Shown here: positions 22,557-22,581 of the stretch, piece after piece
Layout of the letters: every line of letters starts with the position of its first letter
Numbering within the stretch: the stretch's first letter is position 1
NCBI GenBank assembly: GCA_910585995.1
Contig: CAJUGG010000064.1
Location: forward strand, 1-22,581
From: an uncultured Lachnospiraceae bacterium
Lineage (GTDB): Bacteria > Bacillota > Clostridia > Lachnospirales > Lachnospiraceae
Direction: 5' to 3'
Length of the DNA stretch: 22,581 bases
The notes under the pieces: generated by a model
Database searches by the model: none
What the model saw: only the letters and a program-made list of their open reading frames with translations
Told to the model about the DNA's origin: nothing
Translations under genes and position numbers: made by a program

Positions 22557-22581
22557 ATCTTCTGTCATAAAAATGAAAAAA

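Overview
The window looks like a chromosomal segment of a gut-type Clostridia, most probably Lachnospiraceae. The reasons are a long single-chain PurL, a leucine T-box ahead of leuA, DUF1540 and bacteriohemerythrin genes, BlaI-type operators, strong AGGAGG ribosome sites and a mix of AT-rich and very G-skewed genes. No rRNA, tRNA, CRISPR array or intact transposase gene was seen.

Layout. Positions 1-240 hold the end of a tandem array of 103-bp hairpin repeats that runs into the ribosome site of a bacteriohemerythrin gene (246-668). Positions 700-1340 are a graveyard: a terminator, a BspA-type repeat fragment on the minus strand, and a broken PIN toxin-antitoxin pair. An unrecognised 374-residue protein follows (1372-2496). 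Then come a promoter, four tandem 104-bp hairpin repeats filling the 5' leader of purL, and purL itself (2980-6723). Behind purL lie a second broken PIN toxin-antitoxin pair with a terminator, and a truncated blaR1 behind a promoter flanked by two BlaI-like operators. A DUF1540 protein (8283-8603) converges on a four-gene minus-strand operon (12866 to 8658): an RtcB-family RNA ligase, a small Cys/His protein, a MoxR-type AAA ATPase and a VWA/metallopeptidase-like protein. This operon has a leader of about 250 nt with a small ORF.

From 13254 the plus strand carries ilvN-ilvC (branched-chain amino acids), a GT-C-like membrane protein, an acyltransferase-3 membrane protein, a YdjM/DUF457 membrane protein, a YbaK/PrdX-type editing deacylase, and leuA under a leucine T-box. 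ilvB is not in the window.

The most unusual content is non-coding. Family H1 is a 103-104-bp hairpin repeat in tandem arrays placed directly against the ribosome sites of two unrelated genes (hemerythrin and purL). The two arrays have different stem sequences but share the linker, the fold and the apical region. Family H2 is a large dispersed hairpin with three copies, at about 14934-15200, 19130-19535 and 20160-20395 (the last one inverted). Each copy has conserved outer ends and a conserved core of about 118 nt with compensatory base changes. Between ends and core, each copy has a different, nearly perfect inverted repeat of about 37, 60 or 125 bp. I do not recognise either family. Beside these repeats the window shows strong gene decay, with four broken loci, which suggests a region that accumulates and loses accessory DNA between conserved biosynthetic genes.
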